Counted from the stretch's first letter, positions 52,731 to 62,821 are shown. The stretch: DNA of 64,000 nucleotides from Mucilaginibacter geliditolerans (GCF_014200495.1 NZ_JACHBY010000003.1:744001-808000), one strand, 5' to 3'. Notes: a model not told the origin generated them from the letters alone. Made by a program: numbers and translations.

Positions 52731-53390
52731 ATGCCAAAAAGAATATTAATATTGGGCGCAACCGGCAGAACCGGCAAACACGCCATACCATTTGCATTGG
52801 CGCAAGGTTACCAGGTAGTGGCATTAGTTAGAAATCCGGCTAAGATCATTGCCAAGTCTGATAGTTTAACACTTATTATAGGTCTTCCTACCAATATTGA
52901 CGATGTTCGTAGAGCCATGAAAGGCTGCGATACAGTTCTCAGTTTGTTAAGCCCTTTAACCAGAGGAGAAGCCATTTCTTTCAGGAAAATAAATGCTCCG
53001 CGTATCCTGGAAAAAAGCATGACTAACGTGTTGCAGGTGATGAATGAATACAGAGTTAAACGTATTTTAATCTTATCATCTGTTGGGGTGGGGGATTCCT
53101 GGAAATATGCGCCATGGTATGTAAAGCTGTTGGTTAAGTTAACGAATTTCAAAGTTATATTTGCTGACCATAACGCACAGGAACGTTTAATTCAAGCATC
53201 CGGAACAGACTGGACCATTGCCAGGCCGGTTGGACTGAATGAGAATGAAAATATTGGAACATTAGCAGTTACCTATGACCATACGCCGAAGCCGTTCCAG
53301 ATGAGCCGCAAACTGCTGGCTGAATTCTTCATTGATAATTTGTACAATGAAACTTATTTTCACAAAACGCCAATGCTGTCAGAAAGATAA
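52731..53390 (+). CDS. NAD(P)-binding (atypical SDR) protein
   Basis: The 219-residue protein has the Rossmann motif LGATGRTGKHAIPFA (near residues 8-22), then ALVRNPAKI and VKRILILSSVGVGDSW, and DWTIARPVGLNE. This is the NmrA-like/NAD(P)H-binding family (PF13460), which lacks the catalytic Tyr of classical SDRs. It is 3 nt downstream of the NTF2-like gene, so the two proteins likely work on one substrate or stress response. Confidence 0.88.
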   Translation: MPKRILILGATGRTGKHAIPFALAQGYQVVALVRNPAKIIAKSDSLTLIIGLPTNIDDVRRAMKGCDTVLSLLSPLTRGEAISFRKINAPRILEKSMTNVLQVMNEYRVKRILILSSVGVGDSWKYAPWYVKLLVKLTNFKVIFADHNAQERLIQASGTDWTIARPVGLNENENIGTLAVTYDHTPKPFQMSRKLLAEFFIDNLYNETYFHKTPMLSER

Positions 53391-53778
53391 CTGGCAAAAC
53401 AGCTTAGGACGATTTACTTTTAGTTAACATGGTGATCGAATATTAACGGCTTCGATTATGCATTTGGAAAGACGATTATCAACTATTAGGTTTGAGGAAT
53501 TCTGAAGCACCCCCATCTCAGGATCAGTGAAGCTAATTCCGCCATCCTGACGATATTAAACAGCTGAAGTACAGCAAATTACCAATTCGAACCCTATCTT
53601 CTCCGTTAATCCCTTTAATCAAACAAAGCCAGCAAATACCCGAACAAACTTTGCAGTTGACAATCAGGTCATTAACCTGTTCCTTACCGTACAGTAAGTG
53701 TTCGATATCGCACGTTCCTGGCTGTCAATAACCAAATAAATTACTTAATATCAACTTGATACATCAATGGCATAATCT
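53391..53778. other. Intergenic region with tRNA-Pro 3'-end remnant
   Basis: No gene is seen. The only recognisable part is 53533-53559, which resembles the 3' end and downstream flank of tRNA-Pro(UGG). The rest, including the promoter for the FtsX permease, shows nothing clear. Confidence 0.5.
53533..53559 (+). pseudogene. Degenerate tRNA-Pro 3'-end copy
   Basis: CTAATTCCGCCATCCTGACG and the following ATATTAA match the end of tRNA-Pro(UGG) and its downstream flank (CGAATCCTGCCATCCCGACG, ATATCAA) at 22 of 27 positions. The match extends past the tRNA end, so it looks like a duplicated segment, possibly an old attachment site. Confidence 0.5.
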
Positions 53779-56496
53779 ATGCGGCGATTTGACCAGGCAT
53801 CCAAAAATTGCATTATGGAAGAGCACATTTGGTTTCTGGTTGAGTTATTTATCTCGGGTAAAGCGATTGGAGCTGAAGTCGATGAGCTTGCCTACCTGTT
53901 AGGTACGCACCCTGATCTGCTAAACATGGTCAAAGAATTCCTGGATGAATACAACGACCCTGATCCGCAGGTAACATTCAGCCAAAAGCAGGCCTTGCTG
54001 AACCGGGCCGAAAACATCTATAACGAATTTGCTTACCTGTATCAAACCAGGCAGCGCGTACAAGCTTTTAAGGGTAATCCCCCCTCTGAAATTCCAAAGA
54101 TCAGTTTTGCGGACAAGGCAAGGCACGAAAGCCTTATATTCGGTCAGCTGCTTAAAATAAGCATCAGGCAGTTTCGCCGTAACCGCACCATTTCCTTTAT
54201 CAACATCAGCGGGCTGGCTATTGGCATGGCCACTGCCATACTTATATTTCTTTGGGTGGCCAATGAATTGAGTTACGATCAGTTCCATACAAATAAAGAC
54301 CGGATTTACGAGGTTTATAGCCAAACAAAGGTTAATGGGCAGCTACAGATTGACGGTGGACTGCCATCGATACTTGCGCCGGTATTAAAAGCCAATTATC
54401 CGCAGGTGGAAGAAGTTAACCGCCTTTCGGGGGTAGGTTCATTTGTTTTAAAACATGGCGACAAGCGTTTTGAAGGCAGGGGACTGTTAACAGACCCTAA
54501 TTTCTTTAAATTTTTTAGCTACCAGTTTTCAGAAGGCAACCCCGCGACTGCATTAACGGGTTTACATACCATTGTGTTAACCCAGCAAATGGCAAAAAAG
54601 CTGTTTGGCAATGAAGATCCGATGGGGAAGATTGTGAAGATAGACAGTATAGCCAATTTTACCGTAACCGGGGTGCTTAAACCATTACCTGCCAATACCG
54701 AGCTCAATTCTATTGAATATATTGTTCCATTAAGCTATATGAAGGAGGTACATTGGGCAAGGGACGATTGGGGATCAAATACAGTACAGACATACGTAAT
54801 GCTCAAGCACGGGGTAAGCCGCCAAACTGCTGAGGGGCTTTTCTGGAACGTTTTCAACAACCAGCATGTGAACCCGGGTACAAATGCCATAGTACAGCCC
54901 ATGGCAGATTGGTGGCTATATTCTGATTATGAGAACGGAAAATTCCTGCCTGGCAGATTGGTAATGGTGAAATGGTTTGCATTGATTGCCGCACTGGTGA
55001 TGCTGATAGCCTGTATCAATTATATGAACCTGGGTACCGCACGCAGCGCCAAACGCGCAAAAGAGGTTGGTATACGTAAAGTGGCAGGCGCGGGCCGCGG
55101 AATACTGATAAAACAATTCCTCGGCGAATCGGTGCTCACTGCTTTTGCAGCGGCGGCATTGTGTATTATACTGGTACAGCTTTGTCTGCCTGCATTTGAT
55201 AATTTAGTAGGGAATAACCTTACCGTACCTTATGCTAATCCTTTGTTTTGGCTGGCTGTGGTATCATTTGCATTTATCACAGGCATTTTTGCGGGTATTT
55301 ACCCGGCATTCTATCTTTCTGCATATCGGCCTGTAAAAGTGCTGAAAGGCATTTTAACCTCTGCAGGGTCGTTACTCGCGCCCCGTAAAGTTATGGTAGT
55401 GGTACAGTTTACGCTGGCCATCACCTTTATTATTTGTACACTGGTAATTTACCGGCAGATAGATTTTGGATTGCACCGCAGCAAAGGTTATGATTCAACT
55501 AACCTGGCTTATATCTACATTAAGGGTGATATAGGGAAAAACTATCCGGTTATAAAGCAGGAATTACTGGGAAGCGGCGCCATTACCGGTATAACGCGCA
55601 CAAACTCATCGGTTGAGGATATCTGGACAGCGAACGATGATTACAGCTGGCTGGGGAAAAATCCGTCGGCCAGTATTACATTTGAAGAAAATTTCACCGA
55701 CCAGGGCTTTACACAAACCTCTGGTATTGCACTGCTGGAAGGGCGTGATATTGATGTGTATCGTTACCCAACCGATACCGCCGCCGTATTGCTTACCGAA
55801 ACTGCAGTAAAAAAGATAGGCTTTAAGAACTCTGTAGGCCAATTGATGAAGAAGGGCAACATCAATTTACATGTGGTTGGTGTAATAAAGGACTATATTG
55901 CAGGCTGGGCCTATGAGTTACCAAAACCCATTATTATACGCGGAACCAGTAAACAATATAGTGCTATGAATTTCAGGCTAAGCAATACCCAGCCCGTATC
56001 CGCCAGCCTGTCAAAAATCGGCGCCATAGTCAGAAAATACAATCCTGACTATCCCTTCGCTTATAGATTTGTGGACAATACATATAAGGACCGTATAAAA
56101 GGCGACGAAAACTTCGGTACAATGGCCGCCGCTTTTGCGGGCTTAACCATTTTTATTTCGTGCATGGGTTTGTTCGCACTGGCTGCATTTATGGCCGAAA
56201 ACCGGATAAAGGAAATCGGTATCCGCAAGGTATTAGGCGCATCTGTAGCCGCCATCACAACCCTGCTATCAAAAGATTTTTTGGCGTTGGTGGCAATAGC
56301 ATTCGTTATCGCATCGCCGATAGCATGGTGGCTAATGAACAAATGGCTCAGCAATTATCCCTTGCACATCAGTATAGGTTATTGGGTGTTTCTGCTAACC
56401 GGCGCGGCATCTATCCTGATTGCTTTGATTACAGTGGGCTTTCAGGCGCTGAAAACTGCTATACTTAACCCCATTAAGAACCTAAGATCTGAATAA
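53779..56496 (+). CDS. FtsX/MacB-type ABC permease with N-terminal prefix domain
   Basis: The 905-residue protein has an N-terminal cytoplasmic prefix domain (LVELFISGKAIGAEVDELAYLLGTHPDLL, a permease-prefix type) to about 110. Two FtsX repeats follow. The first helix is FINISGLAIGMATAILIFLWVANELSYD, then a MacB_PCD periplasmic domain, then IACINYMNLGTARSAKRAKEVGIRKVAGAGRGILIKQFLGESVL. A second half ends AENRIKEIGIRKVLGASVAAITTLLSKDFL. This is the usual Bacteroidota export permease; the ATPase is not adjacent. Substrate is unknown, possibly lipoproteins or antibiotics. The start at 53779 may be a few codons too early (Met13 is an alternative). Confidence 0.9.
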   Translation: MRRFDQASKNCIMEEHIWFLVELFISGKAIGAEVDELAYLLGTHPDLLNMVKEFLDEYNDPDPQVTFSQKQALLNRAENIYNEFAYLYQTRQRVQAFKGNPPSEIPKISFADKARHESLIFGQLLKISIRQFRRNRTISFINISGLAIGMATAILIFLWVANELSYDQFHTNKDRIYEVYSQTKVNGQLQIDGGLPSILAPVLKANYPQVEEVNRLSGVGSFVLKHGDKRFEGRGLLTDPNFFKFFSYQFSEGNPATALTGLHTIVLTQQMAKKLFGNEDPMGKIVKIDSIANFTVTGVLKPLPANTELNSIEYIVPLSYMKEVHWARDDWGSNTVQTYVMLKHGVSRQTAEGLFWNVFNNQHVNPGTNAIVQPMADWWLYSDYENGKFLPGRLVMVKWFALIAALVMLIACINYMNLGTARSAKRAKEVGIRKVAGAGRGILIKQFLGESVLTAFAAAALCIILVQLCLPAFDNLVGNNLTVPYANPLFWLAVVSFAFITGIFAGIYPAFYLSAYRPVKVLKGILTSAGSLLAPRKVMVVVQFTLAITFIICTLVIYRQIDFGLHRSKGYDSTNLAYIYIKGDIGKNYPVIKQELLGSGAITGITRTNSSVEDIWTANDDYSWLGKNPSASITFEENFTDQGFTQTSGIALLEGRDIDVYRYPTDTAAVLLTETAVKKIGFKNSVGQLMKKGNINLHVVGVIKDYIAGWAYELPKPIIIRGTSKQYSAMNFRLSNTQPVSASLSKIGAIVRKYNPDYPFAYRFVDNTYKDRIKGDENFGTMAAAFAGLTIFISCMGLFALAAFMAENRIKEIGIRKVLGASVAAITTLLSKDFLALVAIAFVIASPIAWWLMNKWLSNYPLHISIGYWVFLLTGAASILIALITVGFQALKTAILNPIKNLRSE

Positions 56497-56645
56497 CCTG
56501 CAGACATGAGCGGCACGATAAAAATTAATTAATATGGATTTATCCCGCCAGTTTCTTCAAATCATATAGAAAGTGATCCGAAAATTATTCTGCTATCCCA
56601 ATTAAAGCAATACCAATTTGTTGATATCGTATTTTTTTTAATAAT

Positions 56646-56668
56646 CTGCTGGCACACGCGTGCGCCAG
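56646..56668. repeat. GC-rich intergenic repeat, copy B
   Basis: CTGCTGGCACACGCGTGCGC followed by CAG is nearly palindromic and matches copies A (32449) and C (57559) in its first half. Confidence 0.6.
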
Positions 56669-56678
56669 TATTGGATTT

Positions 56679-57455
56679 TTATTTTATATTTTTAAAAGAA
56701 ATCGTACCATCACTTTGAACATTAATCACCTGAACTTTTTTGAGACTTCCGCTACCCTCCTCCCCACCTGCAGTAAAAATGTCTATATTCTTTTCCTTAT
56801 CTATAAAAAAGTATCTATAATAGTGTCCGCCTCCTTCTTCACCATATTCAAATGAACTATATATATTCAATATTTTAGCGTCCCCTGTAAGTGTGTCAAT
56901 CAAAACCAAATTGCCAAATCCGTCATATTGAGTATTGTATTTCGCTTTAACCAAACTAGCTAAGGAATCAGTGTGATATTGATAATAACATTCATAAGGT
57001 CCGAAATTGGGCAAACGATATTTAAAATCGGTGTCATAATGCTCATCGTGCGTAGTTATTAATGAATCAGTCCAGACATTAACAAATATTACATGCTTAA
57101 TTAAAGGAGCACGGACCGACTTTGAATAATTAAAGGGACCAAAACGAATTTTTTTAAATTCTTCTTGGTGTTTTTTATCGATTTTAGGCACCGGACCGCC
57201 CATTGGATCCGCCCATCCGTCGTCTGGGAATTTATACTGTACTATCGCAGCGGGTCCAAAAGGCAATGATGTTATAGGCGCAATACGGTTTGCAGTATCT
57301 GACTGTTGAACAGATTGGCTGGTATTTTTAATTCCAGTTTTTTGTGTCGGCTCGTTTGATCCCGAGCCAACTGCGTTCTTGTCAGTTCTAGGTTTGCAGC
57401 TAACTAACCAAACAATTAGCAGGAACGCAAAAAGAATTATTTTTTTAAATTTCAT
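56679..57455 (-). CDS. Hypothetical lipoprotein
   Basis: The 258-residue protein has a lipoprotein signal (FAFLLIVWLVSC, lipobox Cys at about 20) and a low-complexity linker rich in Ser, Thr and Gln. The folded part contains FGPAAIVQYKFPDDGWADPMGGPVPKIDKKHQEEF and YDGFGNLVLIDTLTGDAKILNIYSSFEYGEEGGGHYYRYFFIDKEKNI. I do not recognise the domain. It should be membrane-anchored. It is alone, between repeats B and C. Confidence 0.7.
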   Translation of the reverse strand: MKFKKIILFAFLLIVWLVSCKPRTDKNAVGSGSNEPTQKTGIKNTSQSVQQSDTANRIAPITSLPFGPAAIVQYKFPDDGWADPMGGPVPKIDKKHQEEFKKIRFGPFNYSKSVRAPLIKHVIFVNVWTDSLITTHDEHYDTDFKYRLPNFGPYECYYQYHTDSLASLVKAKYNTQYDGFGNLVLIDTLTGDAKILNIYSSFEYGEEGGGHYYRYFFIDKEKNIDIFTAGGEEGSGSLKKVQVINVQSDGTISFKNIK

Positions 57456-57558
57456 TTATAATCGCAAAATCCAAAAGTATATATTTTAAAAACGAAAAGT
57501 ATAAATTTTGGCGATTGCATAAAAATGAATTAGGGCTATTTATTAGCTCTTTTCCCCT

Positions 57559-57586
57559 CTGCTGGCGCACGTGTGTCGCGTGTGCT
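57559..57586. repeat. GC-rich intergenic repeat, copy C
   Basis: CTGCTGGCGCACGTGTGTCG followed by CGTGTGCT lies upstream of the tRNA-Pro(GGG) gene. The first 12 bases equal copy A. Confidence 0.62.
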
Positions 57587-57645
57587 ACCCCGTAACTTGG
57601 GCCACTTGTTTCATGGCATACCAGCTAAGGAAAATGCAGGCTCTC

Positions 57646-57676
57646 TTTTATATTTATTTCTTCATTTTTATATTTG
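57646..57676 (+). promoter_or_regulatory. Promoter of tRNA-Pro(GGG)
   Basis: TTTT at 57646-57649, a 19-nt spacer and TATATTTG at 57669-57676 match the Bacteroidota consensus with one mismatch. Confidence 0.72.
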
Positions 57677-57697
57677 CTGTCCGGAAATTTCCTCCTT

Positions 57698-57771
57698 CGG
57701 GATGTAGCGTAGCCCGGTATCGCGCCAGCATGGGGTGCTGGAGGTCGTGGGTTCGAATCCCGCCATCCCGA
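57698..57771 (+). tRNA. tRNA-Pro(GGG)
   Basis: The 74-nt cloverleaf has the same acceptor and D arm as tRNA-Pro(UGG). The anticodon stem is CCAGC/GCTGG with loop ATGGGGT (anticodon GGG), and the T arm is GTGGG-TTCGAAT-CCCGC. CCA is not encoded. A terminator follows. Confidence 0.96.
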
Positions 57772-57781
57772 CAGATAGGCA

Positions 57782-57816
57782 AACAAAGCCTGCGGATCCT
57801 GGTCTGCAGGCTTTGT
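57782..57816 (+). terminator. Terminator of tRNA-Pro(GGG)
   Basis: AACAAAGCCTGC pairs exactly with GCAGGCTTTGTT across an 11-nt loop, 10 nt after the tRNA. Confidence 0.75.
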
Positions 57817-57855
57817 TATAAAAGTGACTGAGGAATTTTAGGTTTTAATCTCCAG

Positions 57856-58221
57856 CTAGTTTTCGTTGTCACCTACAAAATGCGTATCTGCGCCCTGGTT
57901 AAAAATTACATAAACGCGTTTCCATGGTTCATCATTAATTAACCGCCAGGTATGCCCAGTGCCGGTAACATCTGTGGCTAAAAGAATATCACCGGGATAG
58001 ATAATAAATGTTTCGCCTGTTTTAGTAGTAAATTCAAGGATGCCCGAAAGCGTAATTACATACTGATTTACCGGGGCCGTATGCCAGTCGAGCGATGAAT
58101 GTGCCGGGGTTTCCTTAAAAAGCATGTGATCGGCACCAACCAGGGCACCATCCGTAATGCTTCCCCTTTTTACATGGGAGTTACCATCCCCGCCTGTATA
58201 AATATGATAAGCATTGATCAT
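57856..58221 (-). CDS. Cupin-domain protein
   Basis: The 121-residue protein has a conserved cupin barrel: SSLDWHTAPVNQYVITLSGILEF (metal-ligand His in DWHTAP) and GETFIIYPGDILLATDVTGTGHTWRL. It starts with ATG overlapping the stop of the malate:quinone oxidoreductase gene by one base (TAATG), which means translational coupling. Such small cupins are often of unknown role; here a function linked to MQO is inferred only from coupling. Confidence 0.85.
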   Translation of the reverse strand: MINAYHIYTGGDGNSHVKRGSITDGALVGADHMLFKETPAHSSLDWHTAPVNQYVITLSGILEFTTKTGETFIIYPGDILLATDVTGTGHTWRLINDEPWKRVYVIFNQGADTHFVGDNEN

Positions 58222-59729
58222 TATGCAATGTCTTTAATATTTAATACCGCAGCTGTTTCTGCTCTTAATTGCAGGCAAAGCGCAGGGGCATCAATAAGTG
58301 ATCTGCCATATGATGGGATCATTTCCTTTAATTTTGCTGTCCATTCGCCATCATTTACGTTTACCTTATCAGGGAAACAGCGTTTAAGCACTTCTACCAT
58401 TATCCAAACCGCTGTTGATGCACCCGGAGATGCGCCCAGCATAGCAATAATGCTTTTATCGGCAGCGCCAACTAACTCGGTACCAAATTGCAGGATACCG
58501 CCGTGCTCCGCATCTTTTTTAATGATTTGCACACGTTGCCCAGCCACTTCTATATGCCAGTCATCTTCGTTTACATTCGGAAAAAAATCTCTTAACGCGG
58601 CAAATTTGGCTTCTTTTGATTCCATCACCTGGCCTATCAGGTATTCGGTAAGCGCCATATTATCACGCCCTACCGCCAGCAGGGGCAATATGTTATGAGG
58701 ATCGATAGAACCAAATAGATCGAGATATGAACCATGTTTCAGGAACTTTGTTGAAAAGCCTGCATATGGCCCAAAAAGCAATGCGGTTTTCCCATCGATG
58801 TGGCGCTGATCGAGATGCGGTACCGACATTGGCGGCGAGCCTACCGAGGCTTTGCCATAAACCTTGGCATGATGGCGGTTGGCCAGTTCTTCATTATCGC
58901 AGCGCAGCCAAACACCGCTCACCGGGAAGCCTGCATAGCCATGTGCCTCAGGAATGCCCGATTTTTGCAGCAAGGCTAAAGAACCACCACCAGCCCCAAT
59001 AAATACAAATTTGGCGTTAATGTGGTGATGGCTTCCAGTTGTTTCATTTCTTACCTTCAAATTCCAACTCTCCTCTTCACGGTGCAGGTCCTGCACACGG
59101 TGATGGTAATGGATGGTTACGCCAGGCATACCGGTAAGGGCATCGAGTAAAACACATGTGAGCGCGCCATAATCCACATCAGTGCCGGTTTGCATCCTGG
59201 TAGCAGCTACCTGTTCCTGCGGGTCGCGGCCTTCCATTATTAGTGGTACCCAATCTTTTATCACCTCCGGGTCATCACTAAATTCCATTGTATGGTAAAG
59301 AGGATTAGCGGTAAGGGCCTCAAAACGCTTTTTTAAATAAGCTACGTTTTCTGCACCATGCACAAAGCTGAGGTGCGGTACCGCATTAATAAAGGATTGA
59401 GGGGCTTTAATGGCTCCTTTCTTTACCAGGTAGGCCCAAAATTGGCGCGACAGATCGAATTCGGTGTTTACCTCAAGCGCCTTTGAAATATCAATGCTGC
59501 CATCCTTTTTCTCCGGTGTATAATTCAATTCGCAAAGCGCGGCATGCCCGGTGCCTGCATTATTCCAGGCATTTGAGCTTTCCTGCGCGGGACTGTCCAG
59601 CAGCTCGTAAATTTCTATTGTAATGCCGGGATCAAGTTCTTTTAACATTACAGCAAGTGTAGCACTCATAATGCCGGCGCCTATCAGAACAACATCGGCA
59701 TGATTGGGAATAGAATGGGATTTTATCAC
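58221..59729 (-). CDS. mqo: Malate:quinone oxidoreductase
   Basis: The 502-residue protein has the FAD motif [31 protein letters not shown] and the MQO signature [27 protein letters not shown]. Later blocks include [46 protein letters not shown] and [22 protein letters not shown], all typical of MQO. It oxidises malate to oxaloacetate and passes electrons to quinone at the inner membrane as part of the TCA cycle. Length is as expected. The cupin gene follows with one-base overlap. Confidence 0.96.
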   Translation of the reverse strand: MIKSHSIPNHADVVLIGAGIMSATLAVMLKELDPGITIEIYELLDSPAQESSNAWNNAGTGHAALCELNYTPEKKDGSIDISKALEVNTEFDLSRQFWAYLVKKGAIKAPQSFINAVPHLSFVHGAENVAYLKKRFEALTANPLYHTMEFSDDPEVIKDWVPLIMEGRDPQEQVAATRMQTGTDVDYGALTCVLLDALTGMPGVTIHYHHRVQDLHREEESWNLKVRNETTGSHHHINAKFVFIGAGGGSLALLQKSGIPEAHGYAGFPVSGVWLRCDNEELANRHHAKVYGKASVGSPPMSVPHLDQRHIDGKTALLFGPYAGFSTKFLKHGSYLDLFGSIDPHNILPLLAVGRDNMALTEYLIGQVMESKEAKFAALRDFFPNVNEDDWHIEVAGQRVQIIKKDAEHGGILQFGTELVGAADKSIIAMLGASPGASTAVWIMVEVLKRCFPDKVNVNDGEWTAKLKEMIPSYGRSLIDAPALCLQLRAETAAVLNIKDIA

Positions 59730-59853
59730 GTTATAAGGATTTATTTTGACCAGCTTAATTTCAACAATAATTTTAAATTTTCGGTCATTAATTGTTATAG
59801 TAACCGATTTTTAACACCTGTTTAATAATAGCGGAGAAAATGGAAACGCCACA

Positions 59854-60657
59854 TTAAAGCTTTTTAAGAACATAAAAGGCACTTTGAGGTGCTATGCGCT
59901 GCAGCTTATGTGTGGCATGGTATTTCAAATTCCAGTAAAAGAGTTTCGATAACCATTTATCTAACAGTATATAGCTTTTAAATGTATATATGGGGCGTTT
60001 TGAAAAATTGATCCATATACGCTGAAAAAACGCCGTCATGGTAAAGCATAGGCCCTCGTTTATGATCTGTAAGGGGTGTTTCGCTAAAATATCCCTGAAA
60101 ATATTTAAGGGGATACCTCTTTCATGTGTTGTTAAGCCTGGTCGCGGCTTTGTCCAGTCGCCCATAGAAATAATGGGCTCGCGGATCAATATATAGCCGC
60201 CCTTTTTGGTAACCCGGTACAATTCTGAGATTACGTAAGAAATATTAGGGATATGGTGAAGCGTTCCGAATGAGGTTACCAGGTCAAAGTAATTATCAGG
60301 GTAATTGATAGCTCCCGAAATTGCGGGAACAGTATAAACGGGTTTGATGTTGCCTATCTTTTCCGATCGTAGCTGATCAGATGGTTCAATAATATGTAAG
60401 TTGCTAATCTGGTCAATAATTACATCAAACTCATGCCCCCATGCTGCTCCCAGCCCAAGTACATTATTAAAGCATTTGCCTTTTAAATAATTAAAACCGT
60501 GCAGGTTGTTTAAGGCGTGGTAACCGTACCAGTATGTTTCCGTATTCTTACTGCCGAGATTAGCATATGCTTCCTTCTCCTGCTTGTACCAGCTTTCTAT
60601 CTCATCAATAGTAAAATCGTCGCCGTATAATGATTTCCCGTTTAGGTATGGGTTCAT
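59854..60657 (-). CDS. Class I SAM-dependent methyltransferase
   Basis: The 267-residue protein has motif I VLGLGAAWGHEFD (around residue 67), then NLHIIEPSD, YFDLVTSFGTLHHIPN (motif post II/III) and RVTKKGGYILIREP. The N-terminal about 60 residues (EIESWYKQEKEAYANLG) may bind the acceptor. It resembles methyltransferases of lipid or glycan pathways, but the substrate cannot be told. It stands alone, 124 nt from MQO. Confidence 0.88.
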   Translation of the reverse strand: MNPYLNGKSLYGDDFTIDEIESWYKQEKEAYANLGSKNTETYWYGYHALNNLHGFNYLKGKCFNNVLGLGAAWGHEFDVIIDQISNLHIIEPSDQLRSEKIGNIKPVYTVPAISGAINYPDNYFDLVTSFGTLHHIPNISYVISELYRVTKKGGYILIREPIISMGDWTKPRPGLTTHERGIPLNIFRDILAKHPLQIINEGLCFTMTAFFQRIWINFSKRPIYTFKSYILLDKWLSKLFYWNLKYHATHKLQRIAPQSAFYVLKKL

Positions 60658-60805
60658 AAAAACTATAAGTTATTTAATGGCATTACGCCATGCTGAACCA
60701 AAACGCTGGGTAAAACAGGAAAGAAATAATATTGAAAGCAGTGAAAGAAATTCAGACTCCTGCGCTGACGGGATTTTACTACATTAGCAGCCCTAATAAA
60801 TTGCA

Positions 60806-61249
60806 ATGGAACCTAAACAGATTAAGGATGTTAAGCTGTTGAATTTTGGCAGTGTATCATCTTTTAACGAAGGCAAGAGTTATTCCAAAGATAGCCTTAC
60901 CGGATACTTCATCCATTCGGATAGTATAACCTTTATCAAACATCAGGATATATTTGAGGGTATCATTGGGTTAACCTTCGGTATAGAGTATTATTTAGAA
61001 GGTTTTGATCCATTGACAAAAAATGAAGATGTACATTTTATAAGCAAGATCATACATCCTTTAATTACAAATCCTGAAACCAACCAGAGCGGTTCAGAAA
61101 CGATAGAACACAAATATAGTTACAATAATCAAATCAATTACGACTACATCACATTTGAATATGATTGGGAAATTAAACCAGGCATATGGATTTTCCAGGT
61201 TATAGAAGACGAGGCTATTCTTCTGGAAAAGAATTTTATAATTACTTGA
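60806..61249 (+). CDS. DUF3859-like hypothetical protein
   Basis: The 147-residue product has a beta-rich pattern ending in FEYDWEIKPGIWIFQVIEDEAILLEKNFII, which resembles the end of DUF3859. The middle has FGIEYYLEGF and HFISKIIHPLITNPETNQ. No signal peptide is seen. Function unknown. It is divergent from the methyltransferase. Confidence 0.65.
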   Translation: MEPKQIKDVKLLNFGSVSSFNEGKSYSKDSLTGYFIHSDSITFIKHQDIFEGIIGLTFGIEYYLEGFDPLTKNEDVHFISKIIHPLITNPETNQSGSETIEHKYSYNNQINYDYITFEYDWEIKPGIWIFQVIEDEAILLEKNFIIT

Positions 61250-61366
61250 GTTGCCAACTATGATCAATGCGAGCACCAGTAGCCGTTTTTATAATTTGAC
61301 TGAATGATGCTATCATTTGAAATTATAGTTCAACTGTTATAGCTGTTAACCGGGTATTTTGCCGCC

Positions 61367-61471
61367 ATGAAATCACTTAAACTTATTTGGGAATCAGTTA
61401 TCACAACAGTTACAGATCTATGGCCGAAAGCAGATGTTAAAATTGCGTCTAAAAAAAAGTTTAAACGTTAG
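61367..61471 (+). CDS. Possible 34-residue basic peptide
   Basis: ATG at 61367 opens a short frame: MKSLKLIWESVITTVTDLWP followed by KADVKIASKKKFKR and TAG. It is amphipathic with a basic end. Nothing proves it is expressed. The surrounding about 285 nt hold no other gene. Confidence 0.3.
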   Translation: MKSLKLIWESVITTVTDLWPKADVKIASKKKFKR

Positions 61472-61535
61472 TGCCAGAAATCGTAAAGCTCTAAATCTTC
61501 CACGCCTTCGCTATAGCAAGTGATGCCAATCCATA

Positions 61536-62604
61536 TTAAAATGCTTCTCCAATTCTGAAATAGATACCGTAATCACCTTTTCCAAGGGCTCCATCTACCC
61601 CTACATTAAATTTTGAAGTTTTAAACGGATTGTAACGGTAGCCCGCTCCTGCACCGGGATAGAGTTTCCAGTTGAAGCTTGGGGTATCGGAGCCATAAAT
61701 AGTTGCTAAACCGGCAAAACCTACCAGGCCCATTCTTTTGTTAAAGTTAAACCGGTATTCGCCCTGAACATCCATTAAACCATCCCCACGGTATTTCCCT
61801 TCTGAATAACCTCTTATATCCCTTCCCCCAAGTGTAACCTGCTGTTCAAACGCTATGTTTCCCAAACCAAATTTGCCAAGAAACCTTGCCGCTATAACAT
61901 CATTATTAGCACGTGTGGGAATATATTTATCATACTCCAGGGAAATACTGTTGGCCGCAGCCGCGTTACCAAACCAGGCCGGGTAGCTGGTAAGGCTTAA
62001 ATTGATTTTTTCGCCCGTTGTAGGGTAATAAACAGCATTGCGGGTGTCATATAATAAATTGAACACTAATCATTAGTATGGGAGGTACTGGCAGGTGCTA
62101 TGCTGTCCTGGTAAACCGTGTTGTAATGTGAGTAGGTATATGACAATCCACCATAAAGCGCCTTGATAATCTTGCGCTGCACGCCAACACTGATAATGGT
62201 GCTCTTGGTGCCATAATCATAAAAGGCAGGCTCATCAATATCATCCACGTAAAACTGGGAATTTTGATCGCCGGTAAAGGCGAACAGTTTGATGCGCCAT
62301 TTGTCATCTGCTAAATACCATTTATTAAAAAGGGCGACAAAATAAGAATTATTGGTCGTATAAATAGCCGACATGCCTGATAGTGATTTAGGAGATATCG
62401 TATCCTTTTTGTTAACTTTATACATCATCATCGGCATAGCCCCAAACATGAACTGCAGGTCCCTGTTGTAACCTAAATAGGGCATTACCCTTAGTTCTAT
62501 ATTTTTTTCCTTTATTTTTTGTTTAGGTATGCTATCCGGCCGGGTTTGAGAAAATGCGCACAAATAACAAAGTGTAAAAAAAACATGAATAGTGTCTTCT
62601 TCAT
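61536..62604 (-). pseudogene. BamA-like outer-membrane barrel, two frameshifts
   Basis: Starting at ATG 62604, MKKTLFMFF needs one more T in the eight-base T run (62576-62583) to continue FTLCYLCAFSQTRPDS, a normal signal peptide. The frame then runs to SHTN near 62070, where one base must be restored to continue as LVFNLLYDTRNAVYYP to the C-terminal Phe. The repaired protein of about 355 residues has the barrel signatures of BamA/TamA-like proteins (DTRN, GGRDIRGYSEGKYRGDGLMDVQGEYRF). It resembles the intact gene at 37719-39056. Either a pseudogene or homopolymer sequencing errors. Confidence 0.8.
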
Positions 62605-62821
62605 CGCAGGTTTTGTTGGTTCAGATGAATAAATATACTTATTAGTATTGATATTAATGAGTTATTTTAACTCACAGGAAATTTGCTGGCTTGCTTACGG
62701 TTAAGGATACGCTGAGTGATTAGCTCTATGTTGTCTCAAACACCCCCGCACTATGGCTTAAATGATGGTTTGATTTTCCTTATTTACTGTTAACCTTTGT
62801 ATAAGTCTTAACAACTAGATC

